Source: an uncultured Caryophanales bacterium
GTDB taxonomy: Bacteria; Bacillota_I; Bacilli_A; Acholeplasmatales; Anaeroplasmataceae
NCBI GenBank assembly: GCA_937885165.1
Contig: CAKZZJ010000129.1
Span: 1 to 13,782 of the forward strand
Reading direction: 5' to 3'
DNA length: 13,782 bases
Below the pieces are notes generated by a model. It searched no databases. It worked only from the letters and a program-made list of their open reading frames with translations, and was not told the DNA's origin. This document shows, in pieces, positions 12,975 to 13,782 of the stretch; position 1 is the first letter of the stretch, and the number at the start of each line of letters is the position of its first letter. The position numbers and the translations under genes were made by a program.

Positions 12975-13782
12975 CTACTTGCTAAACTTCGTTTCATTAT
13001 TTACCATTTCACTTATCGGGATTATGATATAAGAATCGGTTATATCATAATCAATTATGATTGGGTTACATCCACCCTTCATACCGATGGTGATTGTATT
13101 CATAATTACACCGCATTTTTTACATACAACCTGGTTATCTGAATTTTCATAATAACCGGCCTCACCACATATTTCACAAGCATCTAAACCAACGCCATAA
13201 TTGCTTGTGTTTTCCTGTTTTAATATGACGATGAATCTTGTTTTATATCCATTTTCAGTAACATATTCAAATTTATGTAAATGACAATCATTAACAGTGT
13301 TAAGCGGAACCCATAATTCATTATTGTTTTCTACTAATATTGGTTCTTCAAGTGGAGTTTCATTAATAACAACAGTTATTAAATCAACAAATAATGTTTG
13401 ACATAGTGTGAATATAACTAAACTAAAAGCGAAGAAAACAGAAATCCTTTTAGCAGTACGCCAAACGACTTTCTGTTTACGATGTTCAGCATTGTTGTCA
13501 TATTGTTCTTTAACGAGATAACTCTTAATCCACAAAAATATACATAAAGAAATATCAATTGCCAAATATAAATAGGCAATCCATGCTTTATTATTTTCAA
13601 AGAAATTGGAAAATTCAAAAAGTGCTGTGCTATTGATTATATTTCTTACGACCATTGATCCAACAAGCTTTGAAAATATATAAATATCAAATACTATGAC
13701 GACTATAGCAGTAGAAGTAAGAAGTAAATTTTTAAAATTCTTTTTTTCTAATACGATACCTATTTTGTATGTTGTAATTCCT
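12975..13782 (-). CDS. DUF2318 membrane protein with Cys-rich extracellular domain (5' end missing)
   Basis: The reading frame is open to the right edge: a Met codon at 13655 is internal, because 42 in-frame codons upstream of it encode another helix (LLLTSTAIVVIVFDIYIF) with no stop. The visible 268 residues contain three transmembrane helices and then a C-terminal domain of about 115 residues with the DUF2318 pattern: DCHLHKFEYVTENG, FIVIL, VGLDACEICGEAGYY, VCKKCGVIMN, TIGMKGGCNP. CxxC, CxxC and the GGC cysteine suggest a bound metal or Fe-S centre outside the membrane. The family accompanies FTR1-type iron permeases and P19 in Campylobacter-type loci. The rest of the protein, and perhaps FTR1/P19 genes, would lie beyond 13782. 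Function is probably in iron or electron handling for the downstream permeases. Confidence 0.87.
   Translation of the reverse strand, partial: GITTYKIGIVLEKKNFKNLLLTSTAIVVIVFDIYIFSKLVGSMVVRNIINSTALFEFSNFFENNKAWIAYLYLAIDISLCIFLWIKSYLVKEQYDNNAEHRKQKVVWRTAKRISVFFAFSLVIFTLCQTLFVDLITVVINETPLEEPILVENNNELWVPLNTVNDCHLHKFEYVTENGYKTRFIVILKQENTSNYGVGLDACEICGEAGYYENSDNQVVCKKCGVIMNTITIGMKGGCNPIIIDYDITDSYIIIPISEMVNNETKFSK

Noticed and set aside
1..13782. CRISPR array, tRNA, IS element or alternative genetic code
   Set aside because: No spaced direct repeats, cloverleaf, transposase or terminal repeats seen. TGA is used as a stop (1827-1829) in an ATGA overlap and tryptophans are coded by TGG, so a Mycoplasma-type code is not supported.

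Overview
The window is very AT-rich, densely packed bacterial DNA with short Shine-Dalgarno motifs, ATGA/TAATG start-stop overlaps, intrinsic-terminator logic and ordinary stop codons. It fits a low-GC Gram-positive (Bacillota), plausibly a gut Erysipelotrichia/Bacilli-type or Clostridia-type anaerobe. Species cannot be assigned from the sequence, and I see no tRNA, rRNA, IS element, CRISPR array or phage gene.

Layout. Positions 1-3404 are a plus-strand cassette of five tightly spaced genes: a hexapeptide-repeat O-acetyltransferase (cut by the left edge), a lipoprotein-like exported flavodoxin, a DUF4405-type polytopic protein with membrane histidines, a carboxymuconolactone-decarboxylase/cupin fusion, and an aldo/keto reductase. 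Positions 3405-3523 form a convergent gap holding a weak AT-only inverted repeat and a good minus-strand intrinsic terminator. Positions 3524-13782 are all minus strand. In transcription order they are: a DUF2318 membrane protein with a cysteine-rich extracellular domain (cut by the right edge), two FtsX/MacB-type permeases, an ABC ATPase, an FMN-binding lipoprotein, an unrecognised anchored extracellular protein, a five-helix cytochrome-b-like protein, a fumarate-reductase/succinate-dehydrogenase-type flavoprotein, and its three-cluster iron-sulfur subunit. After a strong sigma-A-like promoter flanked by two perfect inverted repeats come DUF4418, a third FtsX permease and a second ABC ATPase, ending at the terminator.

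Interpretation. DUF2318, two FtsX-type permeases and an ATPase match the gene set found beside the FTR1/P19 iron permease in Campylobacter (Cj1658-Cj1663-type loci). Here that module is wired in one apparent operon to an extracytoplasmic FMN protein and to a membrane-anchored FrdAB-like complex. A second metal-ligand-rich ABC module (DUF4418) sits behind its own regulated promoter. My inference is that the locus couples cytosolic or quinol electrons, via heme b and flavin outside the membrane, to reduction and/or import of a metal, most likely iron. The convergent plus-strand cassette also has an exported flavin protein beside a probable membrane heme protein, so both halves may serve redox chemistry at the cell surface. 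The families are assigned from visible motifs. The coupling and substrates are hypotheses.
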